A stretch of 64,000 nucleotides of DNA from Brachyspira hampsonii (GCF_002214805.1 NZ_CP019914.1:496001-560000); one strand, 5' to 3'; shown: positions 9,404 to 19,003, numbered from the stretch's first letter. Notes: generated by a model from the letters alone, not told the origin. Made by a program: numbers and translations.

Positions 9404-11455
9404 TCATATCAAGAATGAATAATATTTAGTATTTCCGTCAGTATCCATTACCTCAATAGTAACAGATCCGGCATTAGCATCTTCTATATTTATACTAAAT
9501 ATTTCATTCATAGAATCTAACATACCATCATCAGGAACAATATATTTCCATTCACCTGTTATAGTAGAATATCTTACTGTTTTTATGAAAGATAATTTAT
9601 CTTCTACTCTGAAAGTAATTTTTCTATTTGCACCGCTTCCTGTAACATTGAAATCTAAAACTTCCGGAGGATCATTATCATATTTCACATTAAATACTTC
9701 TAAAGTTTTAGTTTTAGCAATGCTTATAGGATTATCATATCTGTCGCTTGCTGTTATTCTAAAATCATAAATACCAGAAGGAAGTAAATAAGATTCAAAT
9801 TTAAAATATGATGTCGATAAATTGTCCGCTAATTTTCTATAATTTTTCTCACCTTTTAATCTATATTCCAAATTATATGTAAGTTTATCACCATTAGGAT
9901 CAGTTCCTTTCCAATAAATCATAGCCTCATTTTCTTCTAATTGAGGACTTTTAGCTGTTTCGGAAGAATCATTTTGCTGAAGATAACGAGTAGTAAGCCC
10001 TCCGTTTATTACTTCAGGAGGAAGATTATTTTCAACATAACTAAAATCCATAGAATTAAGTACAGGAGTAGTATTTGTATCAGAAGTTGTCATTGTAACT
10101 TTAAACTGTATAAATCTTCCGTCCGGAACATCTATCTTTCCATTAGCACCTACTGCATTAAAACTGCTCCAAGTATTATCAACTCTTGCTACATTTCCTG
10201 TTCTAACTTCAATAGATATGGAAGAACCGTTTGGAGTGGTTGATATTTCACTCAAACTTCCTAATTTACTTAAAAGTTTTAAATCTAACGAATCGCTTGT
10301 AAAAGTACCCTGATTAGGATAAGTATGTTTTACTCTGTATATTTCACCTGTTTTTGATATTGCAAAATAAAGCCCGTCATCAGAAACAGCAAATGTTGAA
10401 AGTATTTTATTTTTTAAACCGCCTATATATGATAAAAGTCCGTCATTTCCTCCTATTTTATATATATCAGCAGTGTCTCCTGTAACAAAATATATATTAT
10501 TATTATTATCGCTGCTCAATGCCAAAACTAATGTCTGATTCAAGAAAAATAATCTTTGAACTGTACCGTTAGTATCAGCTTTATATAAAGAGTTTCTGAA
10601 TTCCTTTTCGCTTTCGTCAGGTCTTTTATCGCCGTCTATTATAGAAGGAAGCAGCAAATAAGCAGGCTGTCTTGTAGAAGTTCCGAAATATAAATTTCCT
10701 ATATTATCCATAGTTATAGCATAAACTTCATTTTCCGCTGTATCATAAAGTACATTATATGAAGGATTTTCCAAATTTGTAGATAAATCAACAACTAATA
10801 CAAGCCCTCTTCCTGCAGTTCCTATATAAAATTTATTATTTTTATCATCATATAATAAGGACATAGCATGCTGCTCATCTGTTTTTAATATTTCTTTAAT
10901 ATTGCCGTCAGAAGTTATTCTCAATAGCTTGGCATTATTTCCGCCGGCTGCAGCAAATAAATTTCCTTTATCATCAAATTTCATATCCCATATATAAGTA
11001 TCATTTAAAGTTTTTCTCCAAAGCTCATTTCCCTGACTGTCATATTTTATTATTTTTGCATAAGGACCTGTAGCTGCATATACATTTCCCTCATTATCAG
11101 TAATAACTGCAGTAAAAGCATTCTCATTTTTCTCAGAAGCAAATAAAGAAAAATTAGTATCATCAGCAGTTCTTTTATAAAGTTCAGCACCGCTTCCGCT
11201 TATAGCCGCAAACATACTGCCGTCATTAGCACTATACATTTTCCATATATCTTTACCAGCAATTACTCCATTCTGTTCTATTATAGGAGCTAAAGTCAAA
11301 CTTCCCTGTTCTGTAAGCATTATTCCGTCATAAACGCCATTATCGTAAAATCCTCTTTTAGTACTTGATAATGTTCTGGTAACAACCCCAAAAACATTAG
11401 CAGAAGATAATATTAATATCAGCTGCAAAGCAATTATAATCTTAGCGATTTTCAT
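9404..11455 (-). CDS. Secreted beta-propeller-like protein with Ig/FN3-like C-terminus
   Basis: This is a 683-residue exported protein with a cleavable signal peptide (MKIAKIIIALQLILILSSANVFG). Residues 50-390 consist of repeated beta-propeller blades with motifs such as GNVYAATGPYAKIIKYD, GNLFAAAGGNNAKLLRI and GNLYFGTSTRQPAY, resembling NHL or two-component-regulator propeller repeats. Two beta-sandwich regions follow (around 400-480 and 500-680; e.g. YRLKGEKNYRKLADN, ITASDRYDN). No catalytic motif is recognised; it probably binds ligand or structures the envelope. AGAAGGGG precedes the ATG. That ribosome-binding segment is a near copy of the 3' end of the upstream S55 gene. Confidence 0.7.
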   Translation of the reverse strand: MKIAKIIIALQLILILSSANVFGVVTRTLSSTKRGFYDNGVYDGIMLTEQGSLTLAPIIEQNGVIAGKDIWKMYSANDGSMFAAISGSGAELYKRTADDTNFSLFASEKNENAFTAVITDNEGNVYAATGPYAKIIKYDSQGNELWRKTLNDTYIWDMKFDDKGNLFAAAGGNNAKLLRITSDGNIKEILKTDEQHAMSLLYDDKNNKFYIGTAGRGLVLVVDLSTNLENPSYNVLYDTAENEVYAITMDNIGNLYFGTSTRQPAYLLLPSIIDGDKRPDESEKEFRNSLYKADTNGTVQRLFFLNQTLVLALSSDNNNNIYFVTGDTADIYKIGGNDGLLSYIGGLKNKILSTFAVSDDGLYFAISKTGEIYRVKHTYPNQGTFTSDSLDLKLLSKLGSLSEISTTPNGSSISIEVRTGNVARVDNTWSSFNAVGANGKIDVPDGRFIQFKVTMTTSDTNTTPVLNSMDFSYVENNLPPEVINGGLTTRYLQQNDSSETAKSPQLEENEAMIYWKGTDPNGDKLTYNLEYRLKGEKNYRKLADNLSTSYFKFESYLLPSGIYDFRITASDRYDNPISIAKTKTLEVFNVKYDNDPPEVLDFNVTGSGANRKITFRVEDKLSFIKTVRYSTITGEWKYIVPDDGMLDSMNEIFSINIEDANAGSVTIEVMDTDGNTKYYSFLI

Positions 11456-11475
11456 ATTTTCTATCCCCTTCTATT
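11442..11475 (-). repeat. 34-bp direct repeat, copy forming the RBS and start codon
   Basis: This stretch differs at only 4 of 34 positions from 11523-11556. On the minus strand it reads AATAGAAGGGGATAG, then AAAATATGAAAATCGCTAA. It therefore supplies the Shine-Dalgarno and the first codons of the gene at 9404-11455. Confidence 0.8.
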
Positions 11476-11522
11476 ATCTATTTTTTATCATAAACATTTT
11501 ATCAATAAAAAATCATAAAAAT

Positions 11523-11556
11523 TTAACGATTTTCGTATTTTCTAGCACCTTCTATT
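11523..11556 (-). repeat. 34-bp direct repeat, copy forming the 3' end of the S55 gene
   Basis: This is the partner of 11442-11475. Here it encodes the C-terminal residues IEGARKYENR and the TAA stop of the upstream gene. Confidence 0.8.
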
Positions 11557-13274
11557 ATTATGTCCAATTTCATTAATCCTAGTATTGAACTATCCATTTG
11601 ATAATTTCCATTAATAGGAGTAATAACTGCCGCTTTATCTGATGTAGCATTCTTAGCCATTGTACCATATTTAGAAGGAGGAAGCGTAGGATATAAATCC
11701 TTACCTATTTGAACTCCCCTTGACGAAGAATAAAGCCATACTTTTAAGGCACTGTCATCATAACTTTTTCCATATATACGCTGAACATCATCTAAACTTC
11801 TTATTTCATATTTACTAGGCATAAATAACTGTTCAGCATAATTATAAATATATTCATTAGCAGCATATATAGTGTAAACATCTGTTTTCAAATTAACAGG
11901 AAGTCTTACAGGTATATCTACATATTGTTTTTCTTTGCCGTAAGGAGTATACCCCAATCTTAAATGTATAGTTTCTCCGGCAACTGCTCTAGGCTCTACC
12001 AAAGTTATATCATTCAAAAAAACATATTCAAGATTATTTCTTTTTATAGATAATTTTACAGATTTGATTCCTACTCTATTAAAGTTATTATAAATGAAGA
12101 AATCTATAGGAGCTATTAATTGTTTTATAGCAGCTTTGAAAGCCTCTGTAGAAGAATAATCCAATATTTTATCAGTTACTTTATAAGGCTCTTCAAAATA
12201 ATCTGTTTCTATTTCATAACTTATACTGAATACTCCCTCTTCAGCTCCGCCTGCAGCAGAACTTACAGCACTGTATAAAGCCATAGAAAGTATCTCTGTA
12301 AAATAGGTAGGATCATTTAATACTCTGAAATTAAAATCTCTAGTAAGGAAAGTCTGATCTTCTATTTCTACTTTTACAGGCACCATTACATTTTCAGGAA
12401 CTTCTCCGTAAACACCGGAAACTCCAAAAGCACCGTCATAAACAGTATATCCTAAATAGTTAGAATAAGCATATCCGAGTTTGAATGAAGAATCTACAGA
12501 AGCCACTACATGATTAATATATGCTCTTGACACAGGTGCTCTCAATCTTCCCTTAGACCACATAGAATGCCCGAAAATAAGGAATTTTTTATCATCTGTA
12601 TGAGAAACGGTACCAATACCAGCTAAAGAGATATCTCCGTCAGCCAATACTATAGCAACTGAATCACCAAATAAAAATTTACTTGCCTGATTTGTATCAG
12701 AAACAGAACCGCCTGCCTGCATAGGATAAAAACCGCCCTTTTTAAAAGAAGAAGAATATTCATTAAAAGCCTTACTGCTTATACCTGAAAACATTAAAGG
12801 AGTTTGAAGCGAATTATCGTCTGCAAATCCCAAAAGCGGTGCTTTAGCATTAGTATCTTCATACAATTTATACATCTCTTCTATAGGAGTAACTCCGGCT
12901 ATTGGATCCTTAGCATAGTTCCATCCAAAAGCCAATGCTCCGGCTATTTTTCCATTAAAATATATAGGAGAACCGCTCATACCAGCAACAGTTCCTGAAT
13001 GATCTAAATTAAGACCTTCGCATCTTATAAGTATAGCATCGCTATTATGCCATCTCTTTCTTAAAATAGATAATACTTTTACTTTAAATGGCTCCACATT
13101 CGTACCATGTATAACTGTATATCCTACTCCTTCCATTCCCTCATAAATTTCGCTTATAGGTATAACTTCAGGATTTTCCGGAGGATAAGGAGGTAATTCT
13201 TCATTTGTCTGCGAAAATAAATTAAATGTAAATATAACTAATAATGTAAAAATAAAGATTAATTTTTTTCTCAT
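11523..13274 (-). CDS. SpoIVB-like S55 peptidase domain protein
   Basis: This exported protein of about 583 residues has a signal peptide (MRKKLIFIFTLLVIFTFNLF). Its N-terminal half carries the S55 signature: EIYEGMEGVGYTVIHG, then DHSGTVAGMSGSPIYFNGK with the nucleophile Ser in GMSGSP (about residue 102 from this start), then AFGWNYAKDPIAGVTPIEEM. In Bacillus the family member SpoIVB cleaves a sporulation protease complex; here there is no sporulation context or PDZ domain, so an envelope proteolysis role is inferred. The rest is beta-rich and unassigned. An in-frame ATG pair at 13283/13286 is an alternative start. The gene downstream is a secreted propeller protein 67 bp away. Confidence 0.8.
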   Translation of the reverse strand: MRKKLIFIFTLLVIFTFNLFSQTNEELPPYPPENPEVIPISEIYEGMEGVGYTVIHGTNVEPFKVKVLSILRKRWHNSDAILIRCEGLNLDHSGTVAGMSGSPIYFNGKIAGALAFGWNYAKDPIAGVTPIEEMYKLYEDTNAKAPLLGFADDNSLQTPLMFSGISSKAFNEYSSSFKKGGFYPMQAGGSVSDTNQASKFLFGDSVAIVLADGDISLAGIGTVSHTDDKKFLIFGHSMWSKGRLRAPVSRAYINHVVASVDSSFKLGYAYSNYLGYTVYDGAFGVSGVYGEVPENVMVPVKVEIEDQTFLTRDFNFRVLNDPTYFTEILSMALYSAVSSAAGGAEEGVFSISYEIETDYFEEPYKVTDKILDYSSTEAFKAAIKQLIAPIDFFIYNNFNRVGIKSVKLSIKRNNLEYVFLNDITLVEPRAVAGETIHLRLGYTPYGKEKQYVDIPVRLPVNLKTDVYTIYAANEYIYNYAEQLFMPSKYEIRSLDDVQRIYGKSYDDSALKVWLYSSSRGVQIGKDLYPTLPPSKYGTMAKNATSDKAAVITPINGNYQMDSSILGLMKLDIIIEGARKYENR

Positions 13275-13401
13275 AGTTCCCATCATATTGTGAAATTATT
13301 TATTTGAATTTAATAAAAAAACTATATTTTATTATAAATAGTAAAATAATAATACATTAATTTTAGATTATATACAAGCATAATTATTAAATAAATTTTC
13401 C

Positions 13402-13430
13402 TTGACAAATAATATATATATATTAATATT
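13402..13430 (+). promoter_or_regulatory. near-consensus promoter for the BFN-domain gene
   Basis: TTGACA (13402-13407), a 17-bp spacer and TATTAT (13425-13430) predict transcription from about 13437, some 30 nt before the GTG start at 13469. Confidence 0.8.
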
Positions 13431-13468
13431 ATAATAAATAGGCATATATATAAAAGAGGTTTATAAAA

Positions 13469-14131
13469 GTGGTAGAAGCAAAGATACTTAATTTGGCTAT
13501 TACAGATAAAGGTTTTGTAGTTATTTTGAAGCCGGAAAAATCTGATAAGGTTGTACCAATATCAATAGCATATTTAGAGGCACAGTCTATAATGTCCAGC
13601 CTTATAGGATATAAAATAGAAAGACCGCTCACTCATGACATAATATACAATATATTTCAAAACTGCAATATAAGATTAATAAATGTAATAATAGATAATG
13701 TACATACAGATACTTTCTTTGCTAAATTAGTCATAGAACATAATGATAAAAATATATTTATTGATTCAAGACCTTCCGATGCTATAGCACTTTCTCTTAA
13801 ATCAAAAGCACCTATATTTATAGAAGAACATGTTATAGAAAAAGCAGGAATACTATTAGAAGAAAATGATAACTTAATGAAAGTAAAGGAAGGAATACCT
13901 TTTACTTATCAGAAATTTGAAAGAGATGAGCTTAGAGAAAAAAACGGTGAAAATATATTTGTAAAAAAAGAACCGGAAGAAATTAATAATACAGATAATC
14001 AGCAATTAAATACAAAAAGTAATAAAAAAAATAAAGAAGAATTACAGAAATTGCTGGATCAGGCAGTAAAAGAAGAAAGGTATGAGGATGCTGCTAAATA
14101 TAGAGATGAACTTGATAATTTAACAGAATAA
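13469..14131 (+). CDS. Bifunctional nuclease (DUF151) domain protein with UVR motif
   Basis: This 220-residue cytoplasmic protein has two parts. Residues 1-135 match the BFN/DUF151 domain (VVPISIAYLEAQSI, LTHDIIYNIF, FIDSRPSDAIALSLKSKAPIF). A charged linker leads to a C-terminal UvrB/UvrC-type helical hairpin (LLDQAVKEERYEDAAKYRDEL, written with its first residues omitted). BFN proteins are reported to have nuclease activity in plants and bacteria, but their bacterial role is poorly defined. Translation starts at GTG (13469) with AGAGG 9 nt upstream; no nearer ATG fits. It is followed after 74 bp by a secreted transglutaminase-like gene. Confidence 0.85.
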   Translation: MVEAKILNLAITDKGFVVILKPEKSDKVVPISIAYLEAQSIMSSLIGYKIERPLTHDIIYNIFQNCNIRLINVIIDNVHTDTFFAKLVIEHNDKNIFIDSRPSDAIALSLKSKAPIFIEEHVIEKAGILLEENDNLMKVKEGIPFTYQKFERDELREKNGENIFVKKEPEEINNTDNQQLNTKSNKKNKEELQKLLDQAVKEERYEDAAKYRDELDNLTE

Positions 14132-14205
14132 AATAAAATTTTGTTTTCTATATTACTTATATTTTTTATATATTATATAGTAAGTAATAGAATTATAGAG
14201 GATAT

Positions 14206-15378
14206 ATGAAACACTGTATTAAAATAATTTTATTTTTAATATTATTTAGTTATTCAGTAATATATTCAAAGCCATCTGATAAAATAAAATTTGAATCAGG
14301 CGAACTTACAGAATTAGAATATGATTTCTTTACAAAAGTAGATAATGGAGAAACTAATGATTTAGAACTTCATTATGACGGATTCATAATAGCTTCAGGA
14401 ATTACTGATAAAGATGAATTTGAATTCTATAGAGAAAAATTAAATAATATAAGAACATTTGCAAAAAAAGAATTGTCTTCATATACTAAAGAAGGGGCTT
14501 ATGCTTTTGGTAAAAGGCTTTTAAATTGGCTATACACAAGCGGAACATTAAAGCAATATTTTGAAACTTCTACCCTATTTCAGGATTTAATATATAAAGG
14601 TGAATATAACTGTTTAAGTTCAAGTATATTATACTCGCTTCTATACAAGGAATTCGGATTTGAGGTTACAGGCGTACTTACTTCAAGTCATTCATTTTGT
14701 ACAATATATGCAGATGATAAAGCGGTGGATGTTGAAACTACTTTATCAAGGGGATTCGATCCGGGGCAAAAAGAAATAAGAAATACAGGAAACTCTACAA
14801 TAGTTACTTTCGTGCCTCAAGGAAATTATAGAGACAGAAATAATGTAGATATACTCACTTTAATAGCAACATTATATCCTAATTCTATTTCATTAAAAAA
14901 AATAGAAAAAGATTTGGAAAAACAATTAGTAATGGCAAAAAAAGCATATTATCTTTCTCCTAATACCAAAATGTATAATGATAATTTAGTAAATGCTTAT
15001 AATAGATTGGCTTTAGATTATCTAAATAAAAATAATTTTGAAGCTGCTTATAGAACATTAGAAGAAGCATACTCATTCGATTCTAATAACTCTATGACAA
15101 AAAATAATAAAATACACTATTATAATACAATAGGCACAACTTATTTGAGTAAGAAAGATTTTCCAAATGCTATAGAAACATATAAAATAGGAATATCTGA
15201 TATAGGAGAAGGTGCTGATGTATTAAAAAGAAATCTTAAAGTTTCGTATTATAATTATGCTGTTACTGAATATAATCAAAGAAGATATAATAATGCAAGT
15301 ATTATATCTGAAGAAGCTTTAAAATTATTCCCTAATGATAGGGATTTTATAAGATTATTGTCATCTATACCGAAATAA
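14206..15378 (+). CDS. Secreted transglutaminase-like / TPR protein
   Basis: The 390-residue protein has a signal peptide (MKHCIKIILFLILFSYSVIYS). The middle holds a transglutaminase-like cysteine-protease triad: Cys136 in EYNCLSSS, His162 in TSSHSFCTIY and Asp175 in AVDVETT. Residues 230-385 form several TPR-like repeats (AYNRLALDYLNKNNFEAAYR, TYLSKKDFPNAIETYKIGI, EYNQRRYNNASIISEEALKL). It likely acts in the periplasm, perhaps as a peptidase or a protein-interaction factor; the substrate is unknown. AGAGG precedes the ATG. A small secreted protein gene follows after 26 bp, suggesting an operon. Confidence 0.7.
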   Translation: MKHCIKIILFLILFSYSVIYSKPSDKIKFESGELTELEYDFFTKVDNGETNDLELHYDGFIIASGITDKDEFEFYREKLNNIRTFAKKELSSYTKEGAYAFGKRLLNWLYTSGTLKQYFETSTLFQDLIYKGEYNCLSSSILYSLLYKEFGFEVTGVLTSSHSFCTIYADDKAVDVETTLSRGFDPGQKEIRNTGNSTIVTFVPQGNYRDRNNVDILTLIATLYPNSISLKKIEKDLEKQLVMAKKAYYLSPNTKMYNDNLVNAYNRLALDYLNKNNFEAAYRTLEEAYSFDSNNSMTKNNKIHYYNTIGTTYLSKKDFPNAIETYKIGISDIGEGADVLKRNLKVSYYNYAVTEYNQRRYNNASIISEEALKLFPNDRDFIRLLSSIPK

Positions 15379-15404
15379 TATAAAAATAATTCCGAATATA
15401 TTGT

Positions 15405-15956
15405 ATGAAATTTTATTTTACGATAATAATATTTATTCTTATAGCTAGTTCGTATAGTTTTGCTCAAAGTAATTATAATCTTAATATAACATTTAGAGTA
15501 ATTGAAAAATTTGATAAAATTCTATCATCTGATAATAAAGAATATGTATTCTATATAGATGCCAATTATATTTTTAGCGATGAAGGCAAAACTATATACA
15601 GCAATAATATATACAATATTCAAAATACATTAAACGATTTAGAAAGACAAGAAAAAGAAGCAAAAACACAATCAGAAAAAAATTCCATAAATCAAAATAT
15701 TAGAATATACAAAGCATTACTAGCCTACAATAGTCCGCCTAAAAAATTTATAACCCTATTAATAAATAGACAAATACATCAATACATATCTAAATATCCA
15801 TCAAGCTATATAGACGATATGATGCAGAATAATTTGCAGACTTTTTATGATGATATAAGAAATAATATAGTATACAATGAAAAATATACAGGAATATTTA
15901 CTTCTATAAAATTTCTTACAAAAGATAAATTCAAATATTATACAGGAAGAACATAA
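15405..15956 (+). CDS. Small secreted protein of unknown function
   Basis: The 183-residue product begins with a typical signal peptide ending near SYSFAQ. The mature part is a charged beta/alpha protein with a short coiled-coil-like stretch (LERQEKEAKTQSEKNSINQN). No family is recognised. The Shine-Dalgarno is weak, so the gene may depend on the transglutaminase-like gene 26 bp upstream. Its stop lies one base from the stop of the convergent PfkB gene, with no terminator hairpin between them. Confidence 0.65.
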   Translation: MKFYFTIIIFILIASSYSFAQSNYNLNITFRVIEKFDKILSSDNKEYVFYIDANYIFSDEGKTIYSNNIYNIQNTLNDLERQEKEAKTQSEKNSINQNIRIYKALLAYNSPPKKFITLLINRQIHQYISKYPSSYIDDMMQNNLQTFYDDIRNNIVYNEKYTGIFTSIKFLTKDKFKYYTGRT

Positions 15957-15957
15957 A

Positions 15958-16860
15958 TTATAAATTAAATTTGGATTTTACTTTTTCAATATCATATCTA
16001 GCAGTACCGCCTTTAAGCTGAATCATCTCCTCAGATACAGCTGAAGCAAATTTCAATACATTATTAATATCAAGCCCCCTCAATATAGCATAGCTCAAAG
16101 CAGCACAAAATGAGTCCCCAGCTCCAACAGTGTCAATAACATCAATTTTATTAGAAGGACTAAAAATATACTCATCATTATATAATACGCTCGCACCGGA
16201 TGCACCAAGTGTAAGAAATATATAATTAATATCAAAATCTTTACTAATAGCTTTAAGCAATGTTTCATTATCATTTTGTAAAGACGGATAAAAAATCCCT
16301 TTTATCACAGCTAGCTCATCATCATTAATCTTTAATATATTTACGAACTCTAAAGATTCTTTTATCTTTTCTTTAGTGTAATAATTTTTTCTGAATGTTA
16401 CATCGCATACTTTATATTTAGCATTAATGTTTTTGAATATGTTTTTTAATGTATTATAAGATTTTTCATTTCTTTGAGATAGTATATTAAAGTAAAATAA
16501 ATCATAATTTTCTTTCAAAGCATTTTCTATATCGGCATTATATTCTATATGATCCCAAGCAGCATTTTCATGTATTATATAATCAGGTACTTTCTTTTCA
16601 TTAAGAAAAACAGTAGCTTTTCCTGTTTCATAATTTTTTGATATCTGTATCAAAGATTTATATATATTCTCATTATCAATAAAAGATAAAGCATCTTTAG
16701 AATAATCATCATCACCCAAAGCAGTTATAAATTGCAGCTTATCATCTTCGTTTAAAATCCTTGAAAGCTGAAGAGAATAATTAAAAGGAGCCCCTCCTAT
16801 CACTGAAACATTATCATAAACATCATATAAAAGTTCTCCGAAAGTAAGTATATTTAACAT
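15958..16860 (-). CDS. PfkB-family carbohydrate kinase (fructokinase-like)
   Basis: PfkB/ribokinase enzymes phosphorylate sugars or nucleosides with ATP in the cytoplasm. The 300-residue protein has the N-terminal glycine motif (SVIGGAPFNYSLQLSRI) and the C-terminal catalytic signature DTVGAGDSFCAALSYAI, whose Asp is the general base. The length is typical. The GELLYD start and GGAPFN motif fit fructokinase best, but substrate specificity cannot be read from sequence. It starts 10 bp after the penicillin-binding protein gene, with AGGAG before its ATG, and is probably the last gene of the tRNA-Cys transcript. Confidence 0.85.
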   Translation of the reverse strand: MLNILTFGELLYDVYDNVSVIGGAPFNYSLQLSRILNEDDKLQFITALGDDDYSKDALSFIDNENIYKSLIQISKNYETGKATVFLNEKKVPDYIIHENAAWDHIEYNADIENALKENYDLFYFNILSQRNEKSYNTLKNIFKNINAKYKVCDVTFRKNYYTKEKIKESLEFVNILKINDDELAVIKGIFYPSLQNDNETLLKAISKDFDINYIFLTLGASGASVLYNDEYIFSPSNKIDVIDTVGAGDSFCAALSYAILRGLDINNVLKFASAVSEEMIQLKGGTARYDIEKVKSKFNL

Positions 16861-16870
16861 AAATAAACTC

Positions 16871-18775
16871 CTATTTATTATCTTGTTCTTTAATAGGTGC
16901 TTTTAATAATAATCTTATTATAGAATTATTAGTAACAGATGTACCAGCCTGCGGTGAAAAATCTGTTATATATCCCTCGCCTTGTATCATTATCTTAGCA
17001 TTATTATTTGATACTATATAAGATATACCATTTAAAGCATCTCTCAAAGAAAGTCCTGTCAAATTAGGCATAATGTTATTTGTAATATTATTTGCATGAG
17101 GCACTAAACTTAAAAAATCATTAGTATTTATTGTGTATATTTCTCCGTCAATAAGTCCCAAATAAGGTATAATCTGATTGGCTATTTTAGCAAAAAGAGG
17201 AGCCGCTACCCTTCCCGCTCCCTGAGATCCCTGCCCCTGAGGGTCATCAAGCAATACAAGTATAGATATTTTAGGATCTTCTAAAGGGAAACCTCCTACA
17301 AATATGGATTGATAATACTTTTCAGGCTTTTCAGATTCATTGTTTCTATAAACTTCTGTTATTGCAGTACCTGTTTTTCCAACAACATCTATATTAAGCA
17401 GATTAGCTCTATGCCCTGTAGAGCCAGATTCAACACCTTTTCTAAGTAAAACTCTAGCTATTTGGGAATACTGTTCATCTATTATTCTAGTCTTTTTTAA
17501 ATTATTTGTTGCACTGATTTTTTCTATGCCGTCATAAAATGAATCAACAACATGCATAGGTACTTTCCAGCCTCCATTCAAAAGAGGTAAATAAGAAGCA
17601 GCTATCTGCATAGGAGTAACACTTAAATCATAGCCTATTGCTAAATATCCTTTTGAAAATCTATGCCATTTATTTAAAGGGTGATATATTCCACTCCATT
17701 CATTTTTATAAGGTCCTACACCTGTAGGCTCTCCGAATCCAAATCTTTTTAAATAATCATAAAAAAACTGATTATCTATTCTTTCAGCTATAGTTACAAT
17801 AGCAAAATTGCAGCTGTATTTTAATATATCATTAAATGGCACATCTCCATGAGGATAATCACAGTGTATTCTTGTTTGTCTGCTGTAATCATAATAACCT
17901 TTGCAATGGAATATTTCATCACTATTCACTACTCCCTGCTCTATAGCGGCAAGCTCAGCAAATATTTTCATTGTACTTCCCGGATATATAGTGCTCATTA
18001 TACTTCTGTCCATTCTTTCATTATTAACATAAATAAAAGGATTATTCGGATCAAATGAAGGATAAGAATAATTTGCAACTATACCTCCGGTATTAACATC
18101 TGATACTATTACTGTAACAGATTGAGGAGATTTTTCAGCAACAGTTTTTAATACTTCATTTCTTACTATAGTCTGAACATCTCTGTCTAAAGTCAATACT
18201 ATATCTTTTGGATTATCATTTTCTGAAGAAAGAATAGCTTCATAAGTTGCCTCAAGTCCCGCATAGCCTTCAGTCTCAGTTCTATTCATATAACCTATAA
18301 CATGAGCAAATACATCTTTATAAGGATAAAATCTTTTATAACTTTCTATGCCATAAATGCTTTTTACATTATATTTATCCTTTATTTCCTTTATTTTCTT
18401 ATAGGAATCTAAATTAATATTCTGAGCCAGCATTATGGTTCTTCTCTTAGTATTTAACAATTCAGCAAATTTTTCTTTTGTAATGCCTATAATATTAAAT
18501 ATTTGAGAATAAGCTTCATTTATATCAGTTTTATCATTACCATCTAAAGAAACAGACTCAGTATCCAAATAAATTGTATATGCTGGGATATTTATTGTAA
18601 GAGGACGCATTTTTACATCATATATAGTTCCCCTTGGTCTATCGAGTCCGGATAATGATGATAAAGATTTTCTTTCTTTGATAGTTAAATTGAATAATTG
18701 AATGAATATTGCTATTGTTCCTATAAAAAAGCAAATAAGGAATAAATATAATCTTTTAACTCGGCTGTCATTCAT
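16871..18775 (-). CDS. ftsI: Penicillin-binding protein (FtsI/PBP2 type) with PASTA domain
   Basis: This transpeptidase cross-links peptidoglycan in the periplasm. From the ATG at 18775 the 634-residue protein has a single N-terminal membrane anchor (LYLFLICFFIGTIAIFIQLF) and a dimerisation domain beginning DRPRGTIYD. The active-site motifs are STMK (Ser267-Lys270), SCN (321-323) and KTGTA (from 467). A C-terminal PASTA domain follows (about 575-625, MPNLTGLSLRDALNGI). The frame is open further upstream, but that part lies inside the tRNA-Cys gene and is not coding. No clear Shine-Dalgarno is present. There is only 14 bp after the tRNA, so the mRNA must be processed from a shared transcript. 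The ftsI symbol is by family; a paralogous PBP function is possible. Confidence 0.88.
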   Translation of the reverse strand: MNDSRVKRLYLFLICFFIGTIAIFIQLFNLTIKERKSLSSLSGLDRPRGTIYDVKMRPLTINIPAYTIYLDTESVSLDGNDKTDINEAYSQIFNIIGITKEKFAELLNTKRRTIMLAQNINLDSYKKIKEIKDKYNVKSIYGIESYKRFYPYKDVFAHVIGYMNRTETEGYAGLEATYEAILSSENDNPKDIVLTLDRDVQTIVRNEVLKTVAEKSPQSVTVIVSDVNTGGIVANYSYPSFDPNNPFIYVNNERMDRSIMSTIYPGSTMKIFAELAAIEQGVVNSDEIFHCKGYYDYSRQTRIHCDYPHGDVPFNDILKYSCNFAIVTIAERIDNQFFYDYLKRFGFGEPTGVGPYKNEWSGIYHPLNKWHRFSKGYLAIGYDLSVTPMQIAASYLPLLNGGWKVPMHVVDSFYDGIEKISATNNLKKTRIIDEQYSQIARVLLRKGVESGSTGHRANLLNIDVVGKTGTAITEVYRNNESEKPEKYYQSIFVGGFPLEDPKISILVLLDDPQGQGSQGAGRVAAPLFAKIANQIIPYLGLIDGEIYTINTNDFLSLVPHANNITNNIMPNLTGLSLRDALNGISYIVSNNNAKIMIQGEGYITDFSPQAGTSVTNNSIIRLLLKAPIKEQDNK

Positions 18776-18789
18776 AGTTAGGAAAAATG

Positions 18790-18860
18790 AGGCGGCGAAC
18801 GGATTTGAACCGATGATAAGAGTTTTGCAGACTCCTGCCTTACCACTTGGCGACGCCGCC
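18790..18860 (-). tRNA. tRNA-Cys (anticodon GCA)
   Basis: The minus strand folds into a 71-nt cloverleaf: a 7-bp acceptor stem GGCGGCG/CGCCGCC, a D-arm GCC-AAGTGGTAA-GGC, an anticodon arm GGAGT-CTGCAAA-ACTCT with anticodon GCA, and a T-arm with the loop TTCAAAT. One U-U mismatch sits in the T stem. The 3' CCA is not encoded. Transcription is from the promoter at 18879-18907, toward the penicillin-binding protein gene. Confidence 0.95.
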
Positions 18861-18878
18861 ATATTTTAGATGTCATTA

Positions 18879-18907
18879 ATGATATATTATAATTAATAAA
18901 AAGTCAA
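18879..18907 (-). promoter_or_regulatory. promoter for tRNA-Cys, PBP and pfkB operon
   Basis: On the minus strand TTGACT (18907-18902), a 17-bp spacer and TATCAT (18884-18879) predict a start near 18872, about 12 nt before the tRNA. Confidence 0.65.
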
Positions 18908-19003
18908 TAGACATAATTTAAAAATAATGATGATTATTATATTTCAAAAAATAAAAACAGTAAAATAATATATATTATTTTACCAAAGGAACTATATAAA
19001 AAA

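Noticed and set aside
18776-18862. N-terminal extension of the penicillin-binding protein
   Set aside because: This in-frame stretch is the tRNA-Cys gene on the same strand; the membrane anchor begins after the ATG at 18775.
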